This document shows positions 25,159 through 33,520 of a stretch of 64,000 bases of DNA, piece by piece (the first letter of the stretch is position 1; each line of letters opens with the position of its first letter). Source of the stretch: Galactobacillus timonensis (GTDB taxonomy: Bacteria > Bacillota_I > Bacilli_A > Erysipelotrichales > Erysipelotrichaceae). A program made the translations under genes and the position numbers. The notes under the pieces were generated by a model. That model searched no databases. It worked only from the letters and a program-made list of their open reading frames with translations, and had not been told where the DNA came from. The stretch covers positions 362,834-426,833 of the forward strand of contig NZ_LT964740.1 of NCBI RefSeq assembly GCF_900240265.1. The letters run 5' to 3'.

Positions 25159-25643
25159 AGGCTGTGTTCCTGTTCGTGGTGATGGACCTTTGCCGGTATT
25201 GCCGCAGCCTTTTCAACTAGCTTATGCAGCTGCTGCAGAAGACTTGGCGTCTTCTCCTTATTCAGCTGTTTTGCCGTCAAATCCTTCATGATCGCTGTCA
25301 ACGCATCGGTATCCCTTGCTTTAAAGAAGACTGTGTATTTTGCCGGAATCTCCGATTTGTCCTTTACGACGGCGAAATCCACACCATACTTCTGTGCTGC
25401 CCGGCTGAAATCTTTGATCCGTACATCATCCAGAGGAATACTGGTAACGCCCTGATTCTGTCCGATCAGCTCTTTTACGGTCTGCTCTCCCTGAATGTGA
25501 TCCGGCTTCGCTGCCTGTTTCATGCTCTTCACCCGATTGTGATGAGCCAGATACATGCGCAGACCGCTCAGGATTGCTCTGGCGCCTAGCCGTGTGGTTG
25601 TAATGGCAAGATTTACGGTTCTGTTCTCAATTTCCTCCTGCAA
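25155..25643 (-). CDS. pcfB: PcfB family protein (DUF3801) of ICE-A
   Basis: The 162-aa protein (QEEIENRTVNLAITTTRLGA, then GVTSIPLDDVRIKDFSRAAQ, then DFAVVKDKS) is a PcfB protein, which in enterococcal pCF10 acts with the relaxase and coupling protein. The only fitting start is TTG at 25643 behind GGAGG; the ICE-B copy uses GTG at the same codon. The overlap with virD4 (ATGA) implies coupled translation. Confidence 0.88.
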   Translation of the reverse strand: MQEEIENRTVNLAITTTRLGARAILSGLRMYLAHHNRVKSMKQAAKPDHIQGEQTVKELIGQNQGVTSIPLDDVRIKDFSRAAQKYGVDFAVVKDKSEIPAKYTVFFKARDTDALTAIMKDLTAKQLNKEKTPSLLQQLHKLVEKAAAIPAKVHHHEQEHSL

Positions 25644-25657
25644 TCACCTCACCTCCT

Positions 25658-27046
25658 TCAGCGGTCATCGATCTCCGGTGCAGGTTTCGTCTTCGGCTTA
25701 TAGGACTCTTCCCGTTCATGAACCGCATCCTCCGGCACCTGAACTGCCATAATGCTGTGACCCAGCCGAATGAAAACTTCCGGTGAATAGAACTGATCCT
25801 CGAAATCCGAAAGCTGCTGATCCGTCAGAGAGCAGAAGTCATCTTCCGTGAGACCTGCAATCAGGAACGGTCCGGCAATAACATCTGAGATATTGCCATG
25901 GTCATCGTAGAGTGCGCGGTTCCATTCCAACCCGTTGAGCTTCCCTTCTTCATTGCAGATCAGCCCGACATTTTCGTCGAAGGGATACGTCACTTCAATA
26001 TCCCCGCCGACTGCTTTCTGCAGATCTTCCAGATCCGTTCCGATCTGAATGTGCTGCGGATATTTCCCCGGTTCCACAAGAAGCACATCAATGGTTTCAG
26101 CAGCCTTCTGGACTCCCGTGTGTTCTGCAGCAATACGTTCTTCATAACCATGAGCTGTTTCAAAGATCCGTGCGTCTGCATCGTAGTGATAGGCATTATC
26201 CGTAAGACGATCCTCCGGTTCTACCTGTGTGGCATTGACTGTTTTGACCATATCTACCAGCCCATCAACATCCACTTCCGAAGTATCCTTCATGATCAGA
26301 ACTTCGTGGATCGATGACGGCAGGAGATAGAAGCTCCCGCCCATCTTCTCAGCAGCCTGGTCCATGAAATCCGGATAAGTAATGACGCCGGCGCCGTTTA
26401 CCGCTTTTTCATTCGTTACGACATAGAGCTTTTGTTGCCCGTCCGGATCGATGCTTTCCTCTTCCGGAATGCCGAAGAGCACGCTCTCCATGCTGTGGAT
26501 GCTAGCCGGATGCATCAATGGTGCAAATGTCATCGCGTCATCATGAAGCTGTTCCGCCGTGATCCCGTAATTCCGCAGCATCTGATTGGTAACCAGGATG
26601 GTTGCGTTGCCATTAGACGTCTCTCCCAGATCGAACCGATAGACCATGGACATATCTTCCATTTCCTGATGCGGTACTCTGGAAAGCATTTCCTGATTCT
26701 TCTCTGTTGAGACGATCTGCACGGAGAGGCTGTGTTTCATCTCGTCGTAATTTATCAGTTTTCCGATATCCATATCCATCGAAAGCGACCGATCGAGAGC
26801 TTCGGATACGGCATCTCTGGCATCCAGCATCACATCATGATAAGGAACTCCGTTCTCCATCTCTGCAAAGAAGTTATGCATATCCATGTTGAAGCCGACA
26901 TTTGTTCCGTCTCTTGTAAATTGCAGACCGTGGTAGGATTCACCCTGCATCTTCTGAATATCCGCAGTATCGACCGTTACTCCGGCTTCAGAATAATAAT
27001 TCTGCAAATCATCTTTCAGCTTCTTCAGAAATTCTTCGTACTCCAT
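25658..27046 (-). CDS. DUF5688 family protein of ICE-A
   Basis: The 462-aa protein starts MEYEEFLKKLKDDLQNYY and contains DUF5688 hallmarks: TNQMLRNYGITAEQLHDDAM, ITYPDFMDQAAEKMGGSFYL, and LPSSIHEVLIM. These proteins are common in Clostridial ICEs, but their function is unknown. A C-terminal extension of about 150 residues follows the DUF5688 core. The ATG at 27046 follows AAGGAG. Compare the much shorter copy at 57090-57899, which lacks the N-terminal portion. Confidence 0.85.
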   Translation of the reverse strand: MEYEEFLKKLKDDLQNYYSEAGVTVDTADIQKMQGESYHGLQFTRDGTNVGFNMDMHNFFAEMENGVPYHDVMLDARDAVSEALDRSLSMDMDIGKLINYDEMKHSLSVQIVSTEKNQEMLSRVPHQEMEDMSMVYRFDLGETSNGNATILVTNQMLRNYGITAEQLHDDAMTFAPLMHPASIHSMESVLFGIPEEESIDPDGQQKLYVVTNEKAVNGAGVITYPDFMDQAAEKMGGSFYLLPSSIHEVLIMKDTSEVDVDGLVDMVKTVNATQVEPEDRLTDNAYHYDADARIFETAHGYEERIAAEHTGVQKAAETIDVLLVEPGKYPQHIQIGTDLEDLQKAVGGDIEVTYPFDENVGLICNEEGKLNGLEWNRALYDDHGNISDVIAGPFLIAGLTEDDFCSLTDQQLSDFEDQFYSPEVFIRLGHSIMAVQVPEDAVHEREESYKPKTKPAPEIDDR

Positions 27047-27065
27047 CTGTTAACTCCTTCCTTAT

Positions 27066-27602
27066 TTATTTGAGCCGATATACGTCTTTCTTCGCTGATC
27101 CGCAGAGAATCGTCCTTTTAACACAATTCAGATAATCGAGGAGCTTCTGGAAATCCTTCTCCTGGAATGCACGCAGCTCAGCACTTGGATCCATAAGGAC
27201 AACCAACCCCTGCCCGAACAGATATTGGTGACCGCCGATCTCGATCAGATCCCCGATGCTGCAGGAAACCGCCATATCCGTATCGGGAATTTCAAAAATA
27301 ACTTCATCGTTCTCCGTGAATGTTTCGTATTCCTCGAGTCTGCTGATCGGAACTTTCTCCGGCTGTTTTGCCGGATCGATAGAGATGGCAAAGATTTCAT
27401 CCGGCGCCGGTACTTTATGCGACGGGGATAATAGTCTATCCAGATATGCTTCGCCATCGGGATCGTCTTCCTCAAAGTAATTACGGATGTCCCGGTCCTT
27501 TATTACATCGAGTAGCTCCTCTAATGTTTCAGCGATCCGGTAAAGCTGAACTGCGATATCAGCCTCCGGCGACAGGCCTGGTTTTGTATTCTGATTCATC
27601 AT
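27066..27602 (-). CDS. Hypothetical ICE protein
   Basis: This 178-aa acidic protein (MMNQNTKPGLSPEADIAVQL) has a helical N-terminus (LYRIAETLEELLDVIKDRDI) and a C-terminal beta-rich portion around ENDEVIFEIPDTDMAVSCSI. I do not recognise a family. AAAGGAG lies 9 nt before the ATG at 27602. A terminator-like hairpin sits 38 bp upstream of the start, separating it from parB. Confidence 0.55.
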   Translation of the reverse strand: MMNQNTKPGLSPEADIAVQLYRIAETLEELLDVIKDRDIRNYFEEDDPDGEAYLDRLLSPSHKVPAPDEIFAISIDPAKQPEKVPISRLEEYETFTENDEVIFEIPDTDMAVSCSIGDLIEIGGHQYLFGQGLVVLMDPSAELRAFQEKDFQKLLDYLNCVKRTILCGSAKKDVYRLK

Positions 27603-27639
27603 TTTCAAAATCTCCTTTCTGCATTTGGGTAAAAAATAA

Positions 27640-27666
27640 GCAGCATCCCTTGTGTGAGATAGCTGC
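27640..27666 (-). terminator. Intrinsic terminator downstream of parB
   Basis: GCAGC and GCTGC form the base of a stem, with partial pairing inside, followed by TTATTTTTT on the minus strand. It lies between parB (30 bp away) and the next start codon (38 bp away). Confidence 0.6.
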
Positions 27667-27695
27667 GTGTTTCAAACCATATTCACTTGTCTGTT

Positions 27696-28613
27696 TCAGC
27701 GTTCCATATCTCTTTGCTGCTTGCGCTGCCATTGCTCCAGCAGCTGGATGATCTTTTCCTGCATCTGCTTTGTCGTATAGGACTTAGGGAAATACTTCCG
27801 GATCTGGCTCTGATCAAACACCACCCGATCCAGTGGTGCTTTCTTGTCCTCCGACAGCATGTCCTCCATCGTTTCCTGGGTCAGCTGCCCCTGCTGGCTC
27901 ATCTTCTTCATGCGCTGGGCCTGGGAAAGAGAAGGTGCGATCTGTGAAGCTTCCATAGCCTCAACAAACATCTCCTGTTCTTCCGGCTTCAGGTAAGAAA
28001 GTTCAACAGCAGGATTGAAGGAAATCTTCTTCTCATCGACCATGTCCTGAAGTTCAGGGATAAGGTTAGTCAAGCGGATGTATCGTCTGACTGATTCACG
28101 GCTGACTCCATCATCCTCACCCACTTTTTCAGCAGCCAACTTCGACACAACTTGTGTAGAAGTTAAATCTGATCGCTCTCCCTGATGTTTCAAAGCCTCC
28201 AGCTTCATTTTGTAAGCTTTAGCCCTCTCACTCGGCAGGATTTCCTCACGCTGCAGGTTAGAATCGACCATCAGAATCGTTGCAGCATCGTCATCCATAT
28301 CACGGACAATGACCGGCATTGTTTCTTTACCCGCCAGTTCCGAAGCATGGTGCCTTCGGTGCCCGGAGATCAGTTCATAGCCGCCTTCCGGTCTTGGTCT
28401 GGCAATCGCAGGAGTCAGGACTCCGTACTCCCGGATGCTTTCAACAGTTTTCTGCATTGCTTCATCATCCAGTACCTTGAACGGATGATCTTTGAAGGGA
28501 TGCAGCTCGGAAAGCGGGATTTCCTGCACATGCTCTGTCGTATCTCTTTCTTCCTGTGTGGAGAAAAGGTCATCGACACTCTTCAAGCTCACGTTTGCGC
28601 CTTTTCTCTGCAT
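27696..28613 (-). CDS. parB: ParB/Spo0J-type partition protein of ICE-A
   Basis: The 305-aa protein has the ParB N-terminal nuclease-like box (ELHPFKDHPFKV, then ISGHRRHHASELAGKETMPV) and a central HTH (GVSRESVRRYIRLTNLIPEL), then a C-terminal region ending RMKKMSQ with a coiled tail. It would bind centromere-like parS sites to stabilise the element or its circular form. It overlaps parA by 44 bp, the same overlap as in ICE-B. No parS site was identified. Confidence 0.93.
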   Translation of the reverse strand: MQRKGANVSLKSVDDLFSTQEERDTTEHVQEIPLSELHPFKDHPFKVLDDEAMQKTVESIREYGVLTPAIARPRPEGGYELISGHRRHHASELAGKETMPVIVRDMDDDAATILMVDSNLQREEILPSERAKAYKMKLEALKHQGERSDLTSTQVVSKLAAEKVGEDDGVSRESVRRYIRLTNLIPELQDMVDEKKISFNPAVELSYLKPEEQEMFVEAMEASQIAPSLSQAQRMKKMSQQGQLTQETMEDMLSEDKKAPLDRVVFDQSQIRKYFPKSYTTKQMQEKIIQLLEQWQRKQQRDMER

Positions 28614-29397
28614 TTATCATCACCTCCTTCGTGAGTTTTCCGTATGCATCGGCGACTTTTCCTTTCGGGTCATAGGCAAAGATGCTTTTCCCTTCGGCAG
28701 AAATCTCCGCAGCCCTGACCGATCTTGGGATTTCGGTCTGGAAGATCCTGATATGGCCTCCGTACGTATGCCGGATCAGCGAACTGATCTCTCTGTTGTA
28801 ATTGGTCCGGTTGTCCACCATCGTCAGCAGCACGCCCTCAATCTTCAGCTTCGGATTGATCTGGCGCTTGACCTTGTTGATGGTTCCAAGAAGCTGTTCC
28901 AGCCCTTTTGCTGACAGATAATTTGGCTGCACCGGGATCAAGGCGCTGGTAGAAGAAGCCAGAGCATTGACCGTCATCAGGCCTAGCGACGGCATACAGT
29001 CCAGCAGAATATAGTCGTAATTGGACTTAATCCGATCCAGCAGCTGCTTCAGGATCCGCTCGCGGTTCATGGTATTGACCAGAGAAACCTCCAGACCTGC
29101 CAGTGAAATATTTGCCGGAATCAGATCAATACCTTCTTCGTGGTGAAGAATACCGGCTTCCGGATCGATCAGCGTCTCATCCATTGTGTAATTCATAAGC
29201 TCCGTCAGAGTGACCGGCAGATCATCCGGATTCGGGTGGCCTAGAGCAATGGTTAAAGACGCCTGAGGATCCGTATCAACCAGAAGGACTCGTTTTCCTT
29301 CCCTTGCCAGGCCAATACCAAGATTCTCCGCAGTGGTGGTTTTGGCTGTTCCCCCTTTCTGATTGACGATCGCAATAATTTCTGTACTGCTCTTCAT
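28570..29397 (-). CDS. parA: ParA/Soj-type partition ATPase of ICE-A
   Basis: The 275-aa protein has the deviant Walker A motif KGGTAKTTTAENLG near residues 14-27, LLVDTDPQAS, and DYILLDCMPSLG. ParA ATPases position DNA with ParB. The ATG overlaps the stop of the DnaC-like gene by 4 bp. A 275-residue length without an HTH N-terminus is the type Ib/Soj form. The ICE-B copy at 58864-59691 is similar. Confidence 0.94.
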   Translation of the reverse strand: MKSSTEIIAIVNQKGGTAKTTTAENLGIGLAREGKRVLLVDTDPQASLTIALGHPNPDDLPVTLTELMNYTMDETLIDPEAGILHHEEGIDLIPANISLAGLEVSLVNTMNRERILKQLLDRIKSNYDYILLDCMPSLGLMTVNALASSTSALIPVQPNYLSAKGLEQLLGTINKVKRQINPKLKIEGVLLTMVDNRTNYNREISSLIRHTYGGHIRIFQTEIPRSVRAAEISAEGKSIFAYDPKGKVADAYGKLTKEVMINAEKRRKRELEECR

Positions 29398-30254
29398 CGG
29401 CGCACCTCGCTTTCAAACAGCATCTGCTTTGCCAGATCGATCTTCGCATCCCCGACTTTCTGCCGGCGGTCCGATCCTCTGATCTGGACCGGAGCACACA
29501 TCTCCAGAAGACGGCTGTAGATTCTGGCATCGGCAACATCCTTCGGGCTGCTCAGTTCATCGATCGTCAGATTGGTCGTCACGATCAGTGGCAGGTTTGC
29601 TTTATACCGCTCATCGATGATGGCAAAGATCTGTTCACGGACATATTCGGTGCTCCTCTCCACACCCAGGTCATCAATGATCAGCAGCGGAAACTTGGAG
29701 AAATCCGAGATGTATTTGTATCTGTCTTCGGAGTACAGCGTGCCCATCTGGTTCAGCACCTTGGAAAAGTTCGTCATCAGCACCGGCACCTTCTGTTCGA
29801 TCAGGGCATTGGCAATGCACGCTGCGATATAAGTCTTGCCGGTCCCGACTCCTCCCCAAAGAATCAGACCAAGATTTTTCTCTCTGACCTGATCCCATTG
29901 GTCCACGTACCGCTTCGCCATCCGGATGTCGTTGTTCTGTTCGGCATTCTCGAATGTCCAGGAGTAGAAATGCTGCTCCTGGATGCCATTCGCCTTTAAC
30001 GAGGCAATGTACATGCGCTCCCGCTGTTGTCTTTCTTCCTCCTCTTCCCGTTTCAGCCGTTCCTCATCGCACCGGCACATACAGCGAACAAGGCGGACTC
30101 TGCCGCAAAACTCAAGCCGATGCTGCACCGGCTGTTTACAGACCTTGCAGTGAAGCAGGCCATCCTCGGCTTTATAGGTGCCCTCGGGGATCTCCTCCGG
30201 TTCCATCTTGTTTTGCTCTGCCATCGCTCCCAGAATCGCGTTTACCTCTGTCAT
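29394..30254 (-). CDS. DnaC/IstB-like helicase-loader ATPase of ICE-A
   Basis: The 286-aa protein has N-terminal zinc-binding cysteines (CKVCKQP, then CGRVRLVRCMCRC), Walker A at about residue 156 (WGGVGTGKTYIAA), Walker B LLIIDDLGVE, and the sensor-like VTTNLT. DnaC-type proteins load the replicative helicase and, in ICEs, are paired with a replication-initiation gene. Here it overlaps the replication-type protein gene by 4 bp. Confidence 0.9.
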   Translation of the reverse strand: MTEVNAILGAMAEQNKMEPEEIPEGTYKAEDGLLHCKVCKQPVQHRLEFCGRVRLVRCMCRCDEERLKREEEEERQQRERMYIASLKANGIQEQHFYSWTFENAEQNNDIRMAKRYVDQWDQVREKNLGLILWGGVGTGKTYIAACIANALIEQKVPVLMTNFSKVLNQMGTLYSEDRYKYISDFSKFPLLIIDDLGVERSTEYVREQIFAIIDERYKANLPLIVTTNLTIDELSSPKDVADARIYSRLLEMCAPVQIRGSDRRQKVGDAKIDLAKQMLFESEVRR

Positions 30255-31018
30255 AAGCTTCTCCTTTTCGTCGTTTCATATCTGTCCGGGCTATACGCAG
30301 GAGAAGCGGACTGTCGATAAGCCGGCTTCCTGCCGATATCCCTCCTGGACCATCTCCGGATCGTGACCAGATGATTTTTGTAAGACCTGCCGGTCGATGC
30401 CATGTATTCCGACAGATTGTCGATTCTTTCTGAGTAATCATCCGGGAATTCCGTCTTCAGCTTTTCCAGATCGTCATCACTCAGAAGGACATTTTCATAC
30501 TGCCCATATCTGTGACGGGCGCTTTCTCTTCTCTCTTTCTTTGATTGATCCGTATTTGATGGATCAGTATTTGATTTTTCTGTACTTACTTCGTCTTTCT
30601 TTATTCCTGTCGGGTCCTCCAATACAGGTTCCGCCTGTACTGGATTTTCCTCCACAGGTGATTCCTCCACAGATGCAGCCTGAGCAGGAGAAGCTGGATT
30701 TGTATCGTCACCGTCGTCGTCACGCTGCGGTGTCTCATAGATCAGATATTCCGCGTCACCGAGCTGTCCATTCTCCCTGCGGGTGCGTCTGCGCCTCAGA
30801 TACCCTGCCGCTTCCAGTTCCTTCAGGACGCTTCGGATGCAGTCAGGACCTTCCTGGCAGATCTCGGCAAGACCTTTGACGGAGTAATGCCATTCGTCCG
30901 GAAGGCTCAGGAAAATCGAGAGCATTCCTTTTGCCTTGAGAGACAGGTTCTTGTCACGGAGATGGATGTTGCACATTGTGGTAAAGTTTTTGTTTTTCTT
31001 CACCCGGAAGACTGCCAT
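30251..31018 (-). CDS. Replication-type HTH protein of ICE-A (initiator-like)
   Basis: The 255-aa protein has an N-terminal winged-helix-type domain (FTTMCNIHLRDKNLSLKAKG, then IFLSLPDEWHYSVKGLAEI, then ELEAAGYLRRRRT), a low-complexity PVEENPVQAEPV linker, and a C-terminal segment YGQYENVLLSDDDLEKLK with SGRSYKNHLVTIRRW. The C-terminal segment is shared with replisome-organizer proteins such as the one in the nested element. It is paired with a DnaC-like loader. The ATG follows AAGGAGG, and a terminator-like hairpin precedes it. Confidence 0.8.
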   Translation of the reverse strand: MAVFRVKKNKNFTTMCNIHLRDKNLSLKAKGMLSIFLSLPDEWHYSVKGLAEICQEGPDCIRSVLKELEAAGYLRRRRTRRENGQLGDAEYLIYETPQRDDDGDDTNPASPAQAASVEESPVEENPVQAEPVLEDPTGIKKDEVSTEKSNTDPSNTDQSKKERRESARHRYGQYENVLLSDDDLEKLKTEFPDDYSERIDNLSEYMASTGRSYKNHLVTIRRWSRRDIGRKPAYRQSASPAYSPDRYETTKRRSL

Positions 31019-31062
31019 GAGTCATTCCTCCTTCCTTTGTCAGTATGTTTGGCAATAAAAAA

Positions 31063-31094
31063 ACGGCCCCGAACCTTTTGCAGCTCGAGACCGT
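31063..31094 (-). terminator. Intrinsic terminator upstream of the ICE-A replication gene
   Basis: ACGGTCTCGA pairs with TTCGGGGCCGT on the minus strand with a loop of about ten bases, then T7. It ends 45 bp before the start codon at 31018 and 32 bp after the macrodomain stop, so it may either end the macrodomain message or attenuate the ICE operon. Confidence 0.7.
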
Positions 31095-31125
31095 CTATCC
31101 CAAAATATTCAGTTACTTACTTTGC

Positions 31126-31908
31126 TTATTCACCCAGATAGTATTTATAGAACATCAAGTCAACATCTTTGAATACATTGAAGATGACCTTTATTTGGCT
31201 TCCGGATTCAGCCAGATATTTACGAACAGTTTCTACAGCGATCTCCGCTGCTCTCTGATTCGGGAACATGAATACGCCGGTAGAAATACAACATAATGCC
31301 AATGTCCTGATGTCGTTCTGATCGGCCAATTCCAGAATGGATCTGTAACAGGATGCCAACATCCGTTCATTTTCTTTTGTCAGCTTCCCCTGAACGATAG
31401 GACCTACCGTATGGATGATATACTTGCTCGGAAGATTAAATCCCGGCGTGATCTTTGCCTGTCCGGTCGGTTCCGGATATCCCTGTTCAGTAATCATTTT
31501 GTTTGTATAAAGCCTCAGCTCTACTCCGGCTTTCGAGCCAAGAATGTTATCCAAACAGTTGTGCAACCATTGGTAGCATCCGGTAAATCCAGAATTCGCC
31601 GGCAGCGTCACTGCATCGATTGCCAGTCTGGACATATCGCCTTGCCAGATATAGATCCTGTTGTCAGCCTTGATTGGTGTCAGATCTTCAATTCTTACGA
31701 CACCTTCCGAAAGATTTTCTGCTGTCAGGTATTCATCCTGTATCTTCAGAAATTTATCAGAAATCGGATCCGGCATGCGGATATTCATAAGTCCTCTGAG
31801 CAGATCTTTTTGACCCTGTTCATCACCTGGTATCTCTACACCTGCAGCATCCGTTCTCTCATTCAAAAGATATTTAATCAGCCACACTCTCTGTTCTCCA
31901 TGTGTCAT
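31126..31908 (-). CDS. Zinc-type macrodomain protein (predicted ADP-ribosyl hydrolase family)
   Basis: The 260-aa protein matches the bacterial Zn-macrodomain family (protein-ADP-ribose hydrolases): MNIRMPDPISDKFL at 41-54, IYIWQGDMSRLAIDAV at 85-100, Cys111/His116/Cys118 in CYQWLHNCLD as metal ligands, PSKYIIHTVGP, and STGVFMFP at 209-216. An oddity is LPAN where the family normally has NAAN, and the proximal metal/ADP-ribose loop is otherwise divergent, so activity is uncertain. The ATG at 31908 follows AAAGGA and lies inside the 3' end of the five-HTH gene, a 35-bp overlap, implying coupled translation. Confidence 0.82.
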   Translation of the reverse strand: MTHGEQRVWLIKYLLNERTDAAGVEIPGDEQGQKDLLRGLMNIRMPDPISDKFLKIQDEYLTAENLSEGVVRIEDLTPIKADNRIYIWQGDMSRLAIDAVTLPANSGFTGCYQWLHNCLDNILGSKAGVELRLYTNKMITEQGYPEPTGQAKITPGFNLPSKYIIHTVGPIVQGKLTKENERMLASCYRSILELADQNDIRTLALCCISTGVFMFPNQRAAEIAVETVRKYLAESGSQIKVIFNVFKDVDLMFYKYYLGE

Positions 31909-33067
31909 AGATATCAATTCCTTTCATGACCGCTATTTCAACGATCTTGTCAAAGGATCGTCTTCCCGGTTTCCGGCATTTCTTATCGGTTTCCCATTGC
32001 CATACGGCTGTTGTGCTTACCCCGACGTATCGTGCAAAATCCTCGATTGTAAGCCCGCTCTCTTTTCGGATTCTTCTTACCCATTCAGCAGAATCTTGCT
32101 TCTGAATCAGTTCCGTAAATGGATCTTTATAGATTTCCGGATGTCCGTTAAGACTGTCCAGATCAATTCCGACCTGTTCGGCAGCTTTCTTGATCTCCGG
32201 AAACCAGACCTTTGTTGGGATACTGCCGCCAGTCTCCCATTGGCCGACAGTGCTGCCGGCGACGCCAATCATTTCACCGAACTGCTCCATATATAAGTCA
32301 TGTTTCAGCCGAATGTACCTGATCTTATCACCGCAGTCCGTCTCGATAAACTCAGCATATTCATCCCTGTAGAAATCGGGATCTTCGTTGAGCTTGTTCA
32401 TATCGATACCGACCGCAACTGCCGCATCTCGCAATTTGTAGAAGGTCTTCCGCAATGGTTTGCCTTTTCCGGACTCCCATTGACTGACTGCGCTTCCGGA
32501 ATCAATGCATCCGAGCATCTTTGCGAAGTCATGCTGGAACATGCCATAAGCAGAACGGATATTCCGGACTTTCTTCGGAATGTCCGCCTTTATGAACCGC
32601 TCATAATCATCGATGCAGTATTCCTCATCATCGATCAGCTTCTGAAAGTCAATTGACTTATCTTCCGCCAGTTTTTTGAGTTTCAGGAAGCTGCTGTACT
32701 CCGGATGAATGTTGTGATACTCACATTCCCATACTGCAATATGGGCACGCTCCGTATCTGCCATTTCAGAGAATTCCGCCTGCGTGGCCTGATATTCATG
32801 CCGGATCCGCTTGATCCTTGCTCCGTAGCCGGGCTTGCAGAATCTTGTGTATTCGGTAAGCAGGTCTTCCGGATCAATGTTCAGAACTTCGGCCAATCTC
32901 ACGGCATCCTCATAGAAAATCGGATTGAATCCCTTTTCCAGATTGACAATATACCAGAGATTGTCATGTCCGAGCTTTCGGCTCAGTTCCTCCTGGCTCA
33001 TCTGCTTCAACTCGCGATAGTACCGCAGCTTTTCGCCGGGGCTTGCATGAACGGATGGTCCTGGCAT
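31874..33067 (-). CDS. Protein with five tandem XRE-type helix-turn-helix domains
   Basis: The 397-aa protein is built from five Cro/CI-like HTH units of about 60 residues at roughly 11-70, 83-140, 167-222, 247-302 and 328-386, joined by short linkers of similar sequence (for example GIDxxxLNxxPxxYxDxxxEFI). Units 3-5 show the AVSQWESG / TVGQWETG / AVWQWETD motif in the recognition region. It is probably a DNA-binding protein with an unusual multivalent design. I chose the ATG at 33067, with GGAG 12 nt upstream; a TTG at 33088 is also open. It overlaps the macrodomain gene, so the two are probably one system. Confidence 0.8.
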   Translation of the reverse strand: MPGPSVHASPGEKLRYYRELKQMSQEELSRKLGHDNLWYIVNLEKGFNPIFYEDAVRLAEVLNIDPEDLLTEYTRFCKPGYGARIKRIRHEYQATQAEFSEMADTERAHIAVWECEYHNIHPEYSSFLKLKKLAEDKSIDFQKLIDDEEYCIDDYERFIKADIPKKVRNIRSAYGMFQHDFAKMLGCIDSGSAVSQWESGKGKPLRKTFYKLRDAAVAVGIDMNKLNEDPDFYRDEYAEFIETDCGDKIRYIRLKHDLYMEQFGEMIGVAGSTVGQWETGGSIPTKVWFPEIKKAAEQVGIDLDSLNGHPEIYKDPFTELIQKQDSAEWVRRIRKESGLTIEDFARYVGVSTTAVWQWETDKKCRKPGRRSFDKIVEIAVMKGIDIYDTWRTESVAD

Positions 33068-33132
33068 TGAAATCACTAACTCCACCAAGGTCCGTATGTC
33101 TCTCTTTATAATATTTATACAAAGTGTGTGAT

Positions 33133-33516
33133 TCAGTTCAGTATCGGGTTGTCAATGCAGGTATGCATCGGAACGAAACAGCCCAGCATCTGCGAATTGG
33201 CTGCGTTCACGATGGCATCCACGGCAAGCCGCGTAATATCACCCTGCCAGATAGAAAGCCCGTCCCGTATCACAGGAATGTCTGAAAGCTCCACGACCCC
33301 GTTTTCATGGATGCGTTCTTTCAGGTAATCGTCCTGAACACGGAGGACGGATTCGTCCATTCTTCGCGGCATACGGATATTCATCAACGAACGGAGAACG
33401 CGCCGTTTCCCATTCGTATCGCTTGGCGTCTGCAAATCTTTATATTCATCAGAATCGGCTTTGAATTGCTCCACCAGGTAGGCAAGCCGCTGATCCTGTG
33501 TCATTTTCTCATTCAT
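33133..33516 (-). pseudogene. Truncated second Zn-macrodomain gene
   Basis: The 127-aa frame starts [18 protein letters not shown] and follows the family closely: [11 protein letters not shown] at 44-54, [20 protein letters not shown] at 89-108, [11 protein letters not shown] at 113-123 with Cys113, His118 and Cys120. It then ends after NPILN, where the intact protein continues for another 135 residues. The substrate loop (NAAN) is more canonical than in the intact neighbour, yet the second half of the fold is missing. It begins 4 bp after the stop of the flavin/ferredoxin gene. It is most likely a degraded 5' fragment. Confidence 0.75.
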
Positions 33517-33520
33517 GCTG

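Larger units (their letters stand above)
9399..31018 (-). mobile_element. ICE-A: near-complete conjugative element backbone
   Basis: All genes in this span run leftward in the order of Clostridial ICEs related to those of Clostridioides difficile: replication-type protein, DnaC-like loader, ParA, ParB, DUF5688, PcfB, VirD4, Maff2, TrbL-like, PrgI, VirB4, NlpC/P60, DUF4315, DUF4366, RadC-ArdC, YodL/DUF4316, TTRAP, MobC, relaxase. No integrase or attachment site is seen, so the true ends are outside this span or degenerate. The BREX operon and nuclease gene to the left may be cargo of the same element. Confidence 0.8.
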
